From: Pseudothauera hydrothermalis
Lineage (GTDB): Bacteria > Pseudomonadota > Gammaproteobacteria > Burkholderiales > Rhodocyclaceae
NCBI RefSeq assembly: GCF_003345255.1
Contig: NZ_CP029331.1
Location: forward strand, 682,001-746,000
Direction: 5' to 3'
Length of the DNA stretch: 64,000 nucleotides
How positions within the stretch are numbered: the stretch's first letter is position 1; each line of letters opens with the position of its first letter. A program made the translations under genes and the position numbers. The notes beneath the pieces are model-generated. The model saw only the letters and a program-made list of their open reading frames with translations. It had not been told where the DNA came from and did not search any database. This document shows positions 43,062 through 51,118 of the stretch, piece after piece.

Positions 43062-43089
43062 ATTATAAGGATGAAAAAAAGAAAGTCAA
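43062..43089 (-). promoter_or_regulatory. Sigma-70 promoter of tRNA-Leu(CAG) copy 2, overlapping the rnr start
   Basis: On the minus strand: TTGACT, 16-bp spacer, TATAAT, then GCGCGGC. One mismatch to consensus. The rnr ATG at 43071 lies within the spacer, so this promoter and the rnr translation start occupy the same DNA. Confidence 0.9.
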
Positions 43090-45374
43090 TGAATAAAGCA
43101 ACCAAGCCCAAGAACAAAACCAAGCACAAAACGCCGGTCGCAAAAGGCTACAGGCTCTCCGCGGTGCGCCGCGCCGATCCGTTTTTTGAGCGCGAATCGG
43201 CCAGTTATGACGACCCGCTGCCCAGCCGCGAGTACATCGTGCACACGCTGGCCGAGCAGGGCGTGCCTTTGACCCTGGAGGCGCTGGCCGAGGCGCTGGA
43301 CATCCAGCAACATGAATTCGAGTATTTTCATCGCCGGCTGCGCGCCATGGAGCACGACGGCCAGGTGATGCGCAACCGTCGTGGAGCTTATCTGCTACCG
43401 GACAAGGTCGATCTGATCAGGGGCAAGGTGCAGGGCCACCCGGACGGTTTTGGCTTTCTGGTGCGTGATGACGGTGGGCCGGATATTTTTCTGGGTCCGA
43501 AAGAAATGCGCGAGCTACTGCATGGGGACCGCGCCATCGTGCGTATCGTTGGCGTGGACCGTCGCGGGCGCCCCGAGGGCAAGCTGGTCGAAGTGCTCGA
43601 ACGTGCCAACAGCCGGGTGGTGGGTCGGGTGCTCAATGAACACGGAGTGTTGATCGTGGTGCCGGAAAACCGCCGGCTGGCGCAGGATATTTTGATCGCG
43701 CCCGGTGGCAAGCGGCCGCAACCCGGACAAGTGGTCACCGTGGAGCTGATCGAACAGCCCACCAAATTTACCCAGCCGATTGGCAAGGTGGTCGAGGTGC
43801 TGGGCAACTACGCCGACCCAGGCATGGAAATCGAAATCGCCTTGCGCAAGCACGATCTGCCTTTCGAGTTTTCTCCCGAGGCCAAGGCCGAGGCCCGCAA
43901 GCTGCCGCGCAAGGTACGCAAGAAAGACAAGCTCGGGCGCGAAGATATTACCCACTTGCCGTTGGTGACCATCGATGGTGAGACTGCCAAGGATTTCGAC
44001 GACGCGGTCTACTGCGAGCGCCAGGGCAGAGGCTTTCGGCTGATCGTGGCCATTGCCGACGTCTCCCATTATGTTGCAGCCGGCAGCGCGCTGGATCGTG
44101 ACGCGCTGCTGCGTGGCAATTCGGTGTATTTCCCGCGCCGGGTGATTCCGATGCTGCCGGAAAAGCTTTCCAATGGACTGTGTTCGCTCAATCCCGAAGT
44201 CGAACGCTTGTGCATGGTGGCCGATATGAGTATTTCCATGTCCGGGGCCATCAAAGCCTACCGCTTCTATCCGGCGGTCATGTATTCGCATGCACGGCTG
44301 ACCTACACCCAGGTCGCCGCCGCGCTTTATGAAGGCGATGAGCGTGTGCGCGCCGAACTGGGCGCTTTGCTGCCGCACCTGGAAAATCTCGACAAACTTT
44401 TCCGTGTGCTGCTCAAGGCCCGTGCCAAACGCGGCGCCATCGACTTTGAAACCACGGAAACCCGGATGATCTTCGACGATCATGGCAAGATCGCGCAGAT
44501 CGTCCCCGAGGTGCGCAACGATGCACATCGCCTGATCGAAGAATGCATGTTGGCAGCCAATGTGTGCGCATCGGATTTTCTACAAAAACATGAGCATCCG
44601 ACGCTCTACCGTGTGCATGAAGGCCCTACGCCGGAAAAGCTGGAGAAGCTGCGCGGCTTTCTGGCTGAGTTCGGCCTGGATTTGCCCGGCGGCGATGAGC
44701 CGCAGGCGCGTGATTACGCGCGCCTGCTCGACAAAATCAAGGGGCGTCCGGATGCGCAATTGTTGCAGACGGTGATGCTGCGCTCGCTCCGCCAGGCCCT
44801 GTACAGCCCGGACAATGTCGGCCATTTCGGCCTGGCCTATGAGTCCTACACCCATTTCACTTCACCGATCCGCCGCTATCCCGACTTGTTGGTGCATCGC
44901 GCGATCAAGGCGGTTCTGGCCGGCGAGCGCTATCGCCCGGGAGACTGGGAGGCCATTGGCATGCAGTGTTCGGCCACCGAGCGGCGTGCCGACGAGGCCA
45001 CCCGCGACGTGGTGGCCTGGCTCAAGTGCTACTACATGCAAGACCGTGTCGGTGAAGTGTTCTCCGGCTGCGTTTCCGCCGTGGTTCCCTTTGGTCTCTT
45101 CGTTGCGTTGGACGATATTTTCATCGAGGGCTTGGTGCACATTTCCGACCTCGGCAATGATTACTTCCATTTCGACGAGGCGCGCCATGAGCTGGTCGGC
45201 GAGCGCAGCAACATCCGCTATCGCCTCTCCGACCGGGTGCAGGTACAGGTGCTGCGGGTGGATTTGGCAAGCAACAAGATCGATTTTCGTTTGACCGCCG
45301 GTCCCGAGCGCGCTGCCCAGCGTGCCAGCGCGCCGGCGTCCAAACCAAGCAAGCGGGGCAGCAAACGTGACTAA
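43071..45374 (+). CDS. rnr: Ribonuclease R
   Basis: Encodes 767 residues from the ATG at 43071; an ATG at 43089 (MNKATKPKNK) is a plausible alternative, because the first six codons overlap a tRNA promoter. The lysine-rich N-terminus is followed by a helix-turn-helix-like region, two cold-shock domains (QGHPDGFGFLVRDDGGPDIF), the RNB catalytic domain with DGETAKDFDDAVYCE (metal-binding aspartates) and PRRVIPMLPEKLSNGLCSLN, and a C-terminal S1 domain (GEVFSGCVSAVVPFGLFVAL) with a basic tail. It degrades structured RNA 3' to 5'. rlmB follows, as is usual. Confidence 0.96.
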   Translation: MKKRKSMNKATKPKNKTKHKTPVAKGYRLSAVRRADPFFERESASYDDPLPSREYIVHTLAEQGVPLTLEALAEALDIQQHEFEYFHRRLRAMEHDGQVMRNRRGAYLLPDKVDLIRGKVQGHPDGFGFLVRDDGGPDIFLGPKEMRELLHGDRAIVRIVGVDRRGRPEGKLVEVLERANSRVVGRVLNEHGVLIVVPENRRLAQDILIAPGGKRPQPGQVVTVELIEQPTKFTQPIGKVVEVLGNYADPGMEIEIALRKHDLPFEFSPEAKAEARKLPRKVRKKDKLGREDITHLPLVTIDGETAKDFDDAVYCERQGRGFRLIVAIADVSHYVAAGSALDRDALLRGNSVYFPRRVIPMLPEKLSNGLCSLNPEVERLCMVADMSISMSGAIKAYRFYPAVMYSHARLTYTQVAAALYEGDERVRAELGALLPHLENLDKLFRVLLKARAKRGAIDFETTETRMIFDDHGKIAQIVPEVRNDAHRLIEECMLAANVCASDFLQKHEHPTLYRVHEGPTPEKLEKLRGFLAEFGLDLPGGDEPQARDYARLLDKIKGRPDAQLLQTVMLRSLRQALYSPDNVGHFGLAYESYTHFTSPIRRYPDLLVHRAIKAVLAGERYRPGDWEAIGMQCSATERRADEATRDVVAWLKCYYMQDRVGEVFSGCVSAVVPFGLFVALDDIFIEGLVHISDLGNDYFHFDEARHELVGERSNIRYRLSDRVQVQVLRVDLASNKIDFRLTAGPERAAQRASAPASKPSKRGSKRD

Positions 45375-45402
45375 ACCCTCCAACCATGTGCCGCGCGAGC
45401 GG

Positions 45403-46167
45403 ATGAATACGCCCCGTTCTGGCGAACACCGGGGCGACAGCAAGCTGATCTACGGTTTTCACGCGGTGCTCGCCCGTCTGCGCCGCGACCCGGAAGCGGT
45501 ATTCGAACTCTATCTGTCGGCGCAACGCCACGACGCGCGTGCGCGCGATGCGGCCAAGCTGGCTGAAGCGGCAGGTGTGCGTCTGATCCAGATCGAATCC
45601 GACCGTCTGGACGGTATGGTCGGCACCCGCCGTCACCAAGGCGTGGTGGCGCGGGTGGATGCCCGCCGGCGCGAACTCAAGCTTACCGATGTGCTGGATA
45701 GCCTGGACGAGCAGGCGCTGATCCTGGTGCTCGATGGCGTGCAGGACCCGCACAATCTCGGTGCCTGCCTGCGGGTGGCCGATGCGGCCGGGGCGCATGC
45801 GGTGGTCGCGCCCAAGGACCGCGCGGTGGGTCTCAACGCCACCGCGGTCAAAGTGGCCAGTGGCGCGGCCGACACCGTGCCCTACATCACCGTTACCAAC
45901 TTGGCGCGTGCGTTGCGCCAGATGCAGGAAGCGGGCATCTGGGTCATCGGTGCGGCCGGCGAGGCGGAAAAAAGTTTGTACCAAATCGACCAACGGGGTC
46001 CGATCGCCTGGGTACTGGGTGCCGAAGGCGACGGCCTGCGCCGCCTGACCCGGGAGAGCTGCGACGAGTTGGCCAAGATTCCGATGTTCGGCAGTGTCGA
46101 GAGCCTCAACGTCTCGGTGGCCAGCGGCATCTGTTTGTTCGAGGCGCGCCGCCAGCGCAGCGCCTGA
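45403..46167 (+). CDS. rlmB: 23S rRNA (guanosine-2'-O)-methyltransferase RlmB
   Basis: Encodes 254 residues from MNTPRSGEHRGDSKLIYGFH; a GTG at 45367 overlapping the end of rnr is the alternative. It methylates G2251 of 23S rRNA. The N-terminal substrate-binding domain is LIYGFHAVLARLRRDPEAVF. The SPOUT domain shows VLDGVQDPHNLGACLRVADA, VLGAEGDGLRR and the knot motif SVESLNVSVASGICLFEARR. It is downstream of rnr in the conserved order. Confidence 0.96.
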   Translation: MNTPRSGEHRGDSKLIYGFHAVLARLRRDPEAVFELYLSAQRHDARARDAAKLAEAAGVRLIQIESDRLDGMVGTRRHQGVVARVDARRRELKLTDVLDSLDEQALILVLDGVQDPHNLGACLRVADAAGAHAVVAPKDRAVGLNATAVKVASGAADTVPYITVTNLARALRQMQEAGIWVIGAAGEAEKSLYQIDQRGPIAWVLGAEGDGLRRLTRESCDELAKIPMFGSVESLNVSVASGICLFEARRQRSA

Positions 46168-46323
46168 ACGTCAATCTCTGCGCACCAAGCTCAGCCCGGC
46201 CTCACCCGTAGCCGGACCGACAAGCTCTTTGCTGCGTTGCTGAGCACGGTATTTGCATGAGTGCCGGGCAGGCGGGCCGCTGGGGCTCGCCGCGAAGCAA
46301 GTGGCTTGGTAGCGGAGCGGGAG

Positions 46324-47616
46324 ATGAAGTCTGCGGCTGACTTTTTGCTTGCAGCCAAACGCTGCGAGATCCTCGGTTTGGAGCAACTGGCTGCGACCGC
46401 GGAACTGCTCGACGACGTCTCCCGCCTGGTGCATATGCTGCAAAAGGAGCGCGGCGCTTCCAATGTTTATCTGGGCTCGGGCGGCAGCCGCTTTGCTGCT
46501 CAGCGGCTGCACATCATCGCCGCAGGGGTTGCGGCCGAAGCCGATGTGCGTCAGCGCCTCGATCGCCTGGATATGGATGCCACGCGCATGGCCGGAGGCG
46601 CCCGGTTGTTTTCCCGTATTGCCTGGGTGCTGCATGGGTTGGATGCGCTGCCCGCGTTGCGCGAGCGTGTTGCTGCGCAGCGCTTGAGCCCGGCGCAGGC
46701 CACCGCAGCCTACTCGGAACTGATTGCCGGTTTGCTCGCGGTGGTGTTCGAGGCCGCCGATACCGCCTGCGACCCAGCGGTGTCGCGGGTACTGGTGGCA
46801 CTGTTCAACTTCATGCAAGGCAAAGAGTTGGCCGGGCAAGAGCGCGCCACCGGGGCTGCGGCCTTTGCTGCCGGCCGCGCAGACGCCGCCCGCCAGCAAC
46901 GTCTGCTGCACTTGATCGAGGCGCAGGAGCGCTGTTTTCAGCTGTTTGCAGACTTTGCCGGCAGCGATGCGGTGGCGCTCTGGCGTGCCCAGCAACAGGC
47001 CGGCACGCTGGCCGAGCTCGAGCGCCTGCGCCGGGTGCTGTGCGCCACCCCCGCGGACGGCGCGTTGGAGGTCGAGCACAGCGATGTCTGGTTCGAATGC
47101 TGTACTGCGCGACTGGACGCCATGCGCGCGGTCGAAGACGCGCTGGCGGCCGATTTGCGTACGCTGTGCGCAGGCAAACTCGCGCAAGCGCGCGCCGAAC
47201 TGCACGACCACACATCCTTGCTCGATGCGTTTGCCGCCGGGGCCCGGGGCGGGGCAGCCGTCACCGTGTTTTTTGAACGCGCACTGGCTGGTGCCGAGGG
47301 CGACCCGCAGATCGACGGCCGGCTACTGGCTGCGGACGGCCTGGGGCCGCAGCTCGGACGTTCGGTGTTGGACATGCTGCAAGCGCAGTCGCGCCGATTG
47401 CAGGCGATGAGCGATGAGCTGCACGCGGTGCGCAGCGCGCTCAACGAGCGCAAAGTGATCGAGCGCGCCAAGGGCCTGCTGATGGCGCATCGTGGGCTGA
47501 GCGAAGAACAGGCTTACAAGATGCTGCGCCAAACCGCGATGAACCAGGGTCGCCGGCTGGTGGAGGTGGCCGAAGCCACCTTGGCGCTGGCCGATCTGCT
47601 GCCCCCCAGGGCTTGA
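46324..47616 (+). CDS. nasR: Nitrate-responsive antiterminator, NIT-ANTAR protein (NasR)
   Basis: Encodes 430 residues from MKSAADFLLAAKRCEILGLE, with GGGAG just upstream; a longer frame starts 21 codons earlier without a ribosome site. An all-helical NIT nitrate/nitrite-sensing domain (about residues 40-300) contains the conserved LVHMLQKERGASNVYLGSGG segment, whose arginine aligns with the ligand-binding region of NasR. A C-terminal ANTAR RNA-binding domain (~370-425) reads ERKVIERAKGLLMAHRGLSE and QAYKMLRQTAMNQGRRLVEV. Known role: with nitrate or nitrite bound it prevents terminator formation in the nas leader. The leader downstream carries the matching paired hairpins. Confidence 0.94.
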   Translation: MKSAADFLLAAKRCEILGLEQLAATAELLDDVSRLVHMLQKERGASNVYLGSGGSRFAAQRLHIIAAGVAAEADVRQRLDRLDMDATRMAGGARLFSRIAWVLHGLDALPALRERVAAQRLSPAQATAAYSELIAGLLAVVFEAADTACDPAVSRVLVALFNFMQGKELAGQERATGAAAFAAGRADAARQQRLLHLIEAQERCFQLFADFAGSDAVALWRAQQQAGTLAELERLRRVLCATPADGALEVEHSDVWFECCTARLDAMRAVEDALAADLRTLCAGKLAQARAELHDHTSLLDAFAAGARGGAAVTVFFERALAGAEGDPQIDGRLLAADGLGPQLGRSVLDMLQAQSRRLQAMSDELHAVRSALNERKVIERAKGLLMAHRGLSEEQAYKMLRQTAMNQGRRLVEVAEATLALADLLPPRA

Positions 47617-47654
47617 GCGATCCTGCGGGGAGGCCGGCGGCAGCCCTGACGGTT

Positions 47655-47671
47655 TGCACCGCAGGCGTGCG
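47655..47671. promoter_or_regulatory. NtrC-type enhancer site 1
   Basis: TGCACC-N5-CGTGCG, an imperfect match to the NtrC consensus GCACC-N5-GGTGC, centred about 143 bp upstream of the predicted start of transcription. It is 31 bp (three helical turns) from site 2. Confidence 0.65.
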
Positions 47672-47685
47672 CATGTGACCAATGT

Positions 47686-47702
47686 TGCACTGCAATAGTG
47701 CG
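47686..47702. promoter_or_regulatory. NtrC-type enhancer site 2
   Basis: TGCACT-N5-AGTGCG contains a perfect dyad GCACT-N5-AGTGC with NtrC-site spacing, centred near -112 relative to the predicted start. It is on the same helix face as site 1. Confidence 0.7.
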
Positions 47703-47779
47703 ATAGAAGCTCCGTCCGGCGGGACCCAAAGGGCGGGTATCTATCGGAAATCCCTTGTTGGCGGGAAGGTAGATGGTTC

Positions 47780-47795
47780 TGGCACGGCTCGTGCT
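47780..47795 (+). promoter_or_regulatory. Sigma-54 promoter of the nitrate assimilation operon
   Basis: TGGCAC-N5-GTGCT matches the -24/-12 consensus TGGCAC-N5-TTGCT at 10 of 11 positions, with the invariant GG-N10-GC spacing. Predicted transcription start is near 47806, a few bases before the first leader hairpin. Confidence 0.85.
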
Positions 47796-47809
47796 AGGTG
47801 ATGGGCGAG

Positions 47810-47831
47810 GCTGGACCAACGGCGGTTCGGC
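47810..47831 (+). promoter_or_regulatory. ANTAR-target hairpin 1 of the nas leader RNA
   Basis: An 8-bp stem (47810-47817 with 47824-47831, two wobble pairs) closes the hexaloop AACGGC. A at loop position 1 and G at position 4 match the published ANTAR substrate motif as I recall it. Confidence 0.75.
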
Positions 47832-47857
47832 GTTCGAAGTAGTAGGTCCGAACACAT

Positions 47858-47873
47858 TGGACAACGGCGTCCA
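47858..47873 (+). promoter_or_regulatory. ANTAR-target hairpin 2 (antiterminator)
   Basis: TGGAC (47858-47862) and GTCCA (47869-47873) close a second hexaloop identical to the first, AACGGC. The loop and 3' strand (47863-47873) are the first 11 nt of the terminator 5' arm, so this hairpin and the terminator are mutually exclusive. Confidence 0.78.
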
Positions 47874-47920
47874 TTTCCCCCGGCGACGATGGCGGGGTGA
47901 GATGGGCGCCGTTTGTTTTT
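47863..47920 (+). terminator. Leader terminator controlled by NasR
   Basis: The 5' arm from 47863 (AACGGCGTCCATTTC) pairs with 47899-47913 through 15 contiguous pairs including two G-U wobbles; further C-G pairs lie inside. The exit side reads TTTGTTTTT (47912-47920). It precedes nrtA by 28 bp and should stop transcription unless hairpin 2 is held by NasR. Confidence 0.85.
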
Positions 47921-47948
47921 CCGAACCGTTTTTTTCAGGAGTGCAACC

Positions 47949-49349
47949 ATGAGTAAGCAGTGCAAAAACTCATCGATTCTGTCGCGTCGCGGCTTCATCA
48001 AGGCCGGTGCCGGCCTGGGCGGTGCCGCCATGTTGTCCTCGCTGTTCCCCGCCGGAGCCTGGGCCGCGGGCGGCGAGGGCCTGGAGAAGACCGCGCTGAA
48101 ATTCGGCATCATCCCGCTTACCGACTGTGCGCCCATCGTCATCGCCAAGGAAAAGGGTTTCTTCAAGAAGCACGGTCTCGATGTCGAGATTTCGAAAGAA
48201 GCCTCGTGGGCCAATATCCGCGACAAGGTCTCGCTCGGCGAGTTGGACGGCGCGCACATGTTGGCCGGCATGCCGATCGCCGCCACGCTGGGCGTGGGCG
48301 CGGCCCAGAAGGAGACCATCACCGCCTTCTCGATGGACCTCAACGGCAACGGCATCACGGTTTCCAACGAGCTCTACGAGCGCATGGTGGAGGCCGATCC
48401 CGAGGCGATGAAAACCCGCCCGACTACTGCCCGCGCGCTGAAGAAGGTGATCGACGCCGACAAGGCTGCCGGCAAGGAGCCGATGACCTTCGCCATGGTG
48501 TTCCCGGTATCTACCCACAACTACGAGATCCGCTACTGGATGGCTTCGGCCGGCATCGACCCGGACCGCGACGTGCGCCTGATCGTCATTCCGCCGCCGC
48601 AGATGGTCGCCAACCTGCAGTCGAAGAACATCGTCGGCTACTGCGTCGGCGAGCCGTGGAACCAGCGCGCGGTGGAGATGGGCATCGGCCGCTCGATCAT
48701 CACCAACTACGAGATCTGGAACAACAACCCGGAGAAGGTCTTCGGTGTCACCCGCGAGTGGGCCGACAAGCACCCCAACACCCACAAGGCCGCGGTGCGC
48801 GCACTGATCGAGGCCGCGCAGTGGATGGACCAGCCGGACAACCGCAAGGAAGTGGTGAAGATCATCTCCGCCAAGTCCTACGTCAATGCGCCCGAGTCGG
48901 TGGTAGAGAATTCGATGACCGGCACCTGGCTGTACACCAAGGCCGAAGGCCCGCAGCAGATGCCCGACTTCAATGTGTTCTTCCGTTACGCCGCCACCTT
49001 CCCATGGCAGTCGCACGCGGTGTGGTTCCTCACCCAGATGGTGCGTTGGGGACAGATCGAGCAGCCGTTCAACTTCCGCAAGGTGGCCGCTCAGGTCTAT
49101 CGCAGCGACATCTACCGCGAGGCGGCCAAGGATCTTGGCATCGCCGTGCCTACCATCGACTTCAAGACCGAAGGAGGCAACGCTGCCGGTTGGGTTCTGG
49201 ACAAAGCGACCGCGCCGATTGCCATGGGCCCGGACCGCTTCTTCGACGGCAAGATCTTCGACCCCGCCAAGCCGCTGGATTACCTGAAGAGCTTCGAGAT
49301 CCACGCCATCAAAGTCGATCTGGCCGCCCTGGCCCAGGCCAATGCCTGA
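47949..49349 (+). CDS. nrtA: Nitrate ABC transporter substrate-binding protein (NrtA/NasF type)
   Basis: Encodes 466 residues, starting MSKQCKNSSIL with AGGAG upstream. A twin-arginine signal SRRGFIKAGAGLGGAAM (from residue 12) indicates export of a folded protein by Tat. The mature part is the CmpA/NrtA nitrate-binding fold: FGIIPLTDCAPIVIAKEKGF, WANIRDKVSLGELDGAHMLA and VFPVSTHNYEIRYWMASAGI. The role is periplasmic nitrate (possibly nitrite) capture. It is first gene after the regulated leader. Confidence 0.95.
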   Translation: MSKQCKNSSILSRRGFIKAGAGLGGAAMLSSLFPAGAWAAGGEGLEKTALKFGIIPLTDCAPIVIAKEKGFFKKHGLDVEISKEASWANIRDKVSLGELDGAHMLAGMPIAATLGVGAAQKETITAFSMDLNGNGITVSNELYERMVEADPEAMKTRPTTARALKKVIDADKAAGKEPMTFAMVFPVSTHNYEIRYWMASAGIDPDRDVRLIVIPPPQMVANLQSKNIVGYCVGEPWNQRAVEMGIGRSIITNYEIWNNNPEKVFGVTREWADKHPNTHKAAVRALIEAAQWMDQPDNRKEVVKIISAKSYVNAPESVVENSMTGTWLYTKAEGPQQMPDFNVFFRYAATFPWQSHAVWFLTQMVRWGQIEQPFNFRKVAAQVYRSDIYREAAKDLGIAVPTIDFKTEGGNAAGWVLDKATAPIAMGPDRFFDGKIFDPAKPLDYLKSFEIHAIKVDLAALAQANA

Positions 49350-49377
49350 TCTGCGCCAACCGGACAAGGAGCGCACC

Positions 49378-50295
49378 ATGAGTTCCGTTCCACTCGCTCT
49401 CGACAAGAGCGCCGATACGCCGTCTGCGGATAAATCCGCTCGAGCGGCGGCGCGCACCGTGCCGCTGCAGGCAGCGGCCGAAAAGCCGCCCGCGGTGCCG
49501 CTCGCCGAACGCCTCGGGCCCTGGATCAACCAGGCCATCCGCTCCACCGTTGCGGCGCTCAGCGGTCTGGCGGTGCTGCTGGTGATCTGGTGGGCGGTAG
49601 CCGATTCGCTGGACACCTTCCCCGGCCCGCGGGCCACCTGGCAGGCCGCGGTCGAGCTGCTCGCCGAGCCCTTCTACAGCAACGGTCCCAACGACATGGG
49701 CATCGGTTGGAACGTGCTCTACTCGCTCGGCCGGGTCGGTGTGGGCTTCGGGCTGGCGGCGTTGGTGGGCATTCCGCTGGGTTTCATCGTCGGCCGTTTC
49801 CGCTTTATTGGCACCGCCGCCGAGCCGGTCATCGGGCTGCTGCGCCCGGTCTCCCCGCTGGCCTGGCTGCCGATCGGCCTGTTGGTGTTCCAGGAGGCCA
49901 ACCTGGCGGCGATCTGGGTGATCTTCGTGTGCTCGATCTGGCCGATGATCATCAACACTGCCGCCGGGGTGCGCAGCGTGCCGCAGGACTACCTCAATGT
50001 GGCCCGAGTGCTCAACCTGTCCGAATGGAAGGTGGTTACCCGCATCCTCTTCCCCGCGGTGCTGCCCAACATCCTCACCGGCGTGCGTCTGGCGGTAGGC
50101 ACCGCCTGGCTGGTGATCGTCGCCGCCGAGATGCTCACCGGCGGCATCGGTATCGGCTTCTGGGTGTGGGATGAGTGGAACAACCTCAAGGTCGAGCACA
50201 TCCTCATTGCCATCGTCATCATCGGCCTGGTCGGTTTGGCGCTCGAACATGCGCTGCTGCGGATCGCCCGTCGGTTCAGCTTCGAAGCGCGCTGA
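49378..50295 (+). CDS. nrtB: Nitrate ABC transporter permease
   Basis: Encodes 305 residues from MSSVPLALDKSADTPSADKS behind AAGGAG; an in-frame Met 12 codons upstream overlaps nrtA. A disordered N-terminus (~60 residues) precedes about six membrane helices of the SsuC/NrtB permease family: LSGLAVLLVIWWAVADSLDT, GLAALVGIPLGFIVGRFRFI and the coupling loop YLNVARVLNLSEWKVVTRIL. It forms the channel for nitrate import with the ATPase downstream. Confidence 0.95.
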   Translation: MSSVPLALDKSADTPSADKSARAAARTVPLQAAAEKPPAVPLAERLGPWINQAIRSTVAALSGLAVLLVIWWAVADSLDTFPGPRATWQAAVELLAEPFYSNGPNDMGIGWNVLYSLGRVGVGFGLAALVGIPLGFIVGRFRFIGTAAEPVIGLLRPVSPLAWLPIGLLVFQEANLAAIWVIFVCSIWPMIINTAAGVRSVPQDYLNVARVLNLSEWKVVTRILFPAVLPNILTGVRLAVGTAWLVIVAAEMLTGGIGIGFWVWDEWNNLKVEHILIAIVIIGLVGLALEHALLRIARRFSFEAR

Positions 50296-50308
50296 AGGAG
50301 AAGGCACC

Positions 50309-51100
50309 ATGAAAAAGATTGTTTCCATCGAAGGCGTCGGGCAGACCTTCGACACCCGTAACGGCCGCTTCGTCGCGCTGCGCGACATCGATCTGCAGAT
50401 CCGCGAAGGCGAGTTTGTCTCGTTGATCGGCCACTCGGGCCGCGGCAAGTCCACCTTGCTCAACCTGATCGCCGGGCTGACCCGCCCGACCTCCGGGGTG
50501 CTGCTGTGCGATGGCCGCGAGATTGCCGGCCCTGGCCCGGAGCGTGCGGTAGTGTTCCAGAACCACTCGCTGCTGCCCTGGCTGAGCTGCTTCAACAACG
50601 TCTATCTCGCAGTCGAGCGGGTGTTTGCCGCCACCGAGCCGAAGGCTAAGCTGCGCCAGCGCACCCATGAGGCGCTGGAACTGGTCGGGCTTGCTCACGC
50701 CCAGAACAAGTACCCGCACGAGATCTCCGGCGGTATGAAGCAGCGTGTGGGCATTGCCCGCGCGCTGGCCATGCAGCCGCGCATCCTGCTGATGGACGAG
50801 CCCTTCGGTGCGCTCGATGCGCTCACCCGCGCCAACCTGCAGGACGAGCTGATGAAGATCATGGCCGCCACCGGCGCCACCACGGTGATGGTGACCCATG
50901 ACGTCGATGAGGCGGTGCTGCTCTCCGACCGCGTAGCGATGCTTACCAACGGTCCGGGCGCGACCATCGGCGAGATCCTCGAAGTGAAGCTCGTGCGCCC
51001 CCGCGACCGCCTGGCCCTGGCCCATGATCCGCAGTTCGCGGCGTGCCGCGCGGCGATCATGGAGTTCCTCTACCACAAGCAGCTCAAGCGCGCGGCCTGA
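50309..51100 (+). CDS. nrtD: Nitrate ABC transporter ATP-binding protein
   Basis: Encodes 263 residues starting MKKIVSIEGVGQTF behind AAGGAGAAGG; the long upstream frame lies in nrtB. Walker A reads GHSGRGKST (Arg in place of the more usual Cys), the Q-loop VVFQNHSLLPWL, the signature [15 protein letters not shown], Walker B ILLMDEPFGALD and the H-loop VTHDVDEAVLLSDR. It is a stand-alone ATPase (NrtD/NasD type), without the NrtA-like C-terminal extension of cyanobacterial NrtC. Confidence 0.94.
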   Translation: MKKIVSIEGVGQTFDTRNGRFVALRDIDLQIREGEFVSLIGHSGRGKSTLLNLIAGLTRPTSGVLLCDGREIAGPGPERAVVFQNHSLLPWLSCFNNVYLAVERVFAATEPKAKLRQRTHEALELVGLAHAQNKYPHEISGGMKQRVGIARALAMQPRILLMDEPFGALDALTRANLQDELMKIMAATGATTVMVTHDVDEAVLLSDRVAMLTNGPGATIGEILEVKLVRPRDRLALAHDPQFAACRAAIMEFLYHKQLKRAA

Positions 51101-51118
51101 CGCTGGGAGGGAGCCATC

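Noticed and set aside
47960-49637. Long frames overlapping nrtA on both strands (473 and 555 codons)
   Set aside because: Arg/His/Gly-rich composition typical of shifted frames. The NrtA frame has a Tat signal, ribosome site and family motifs.
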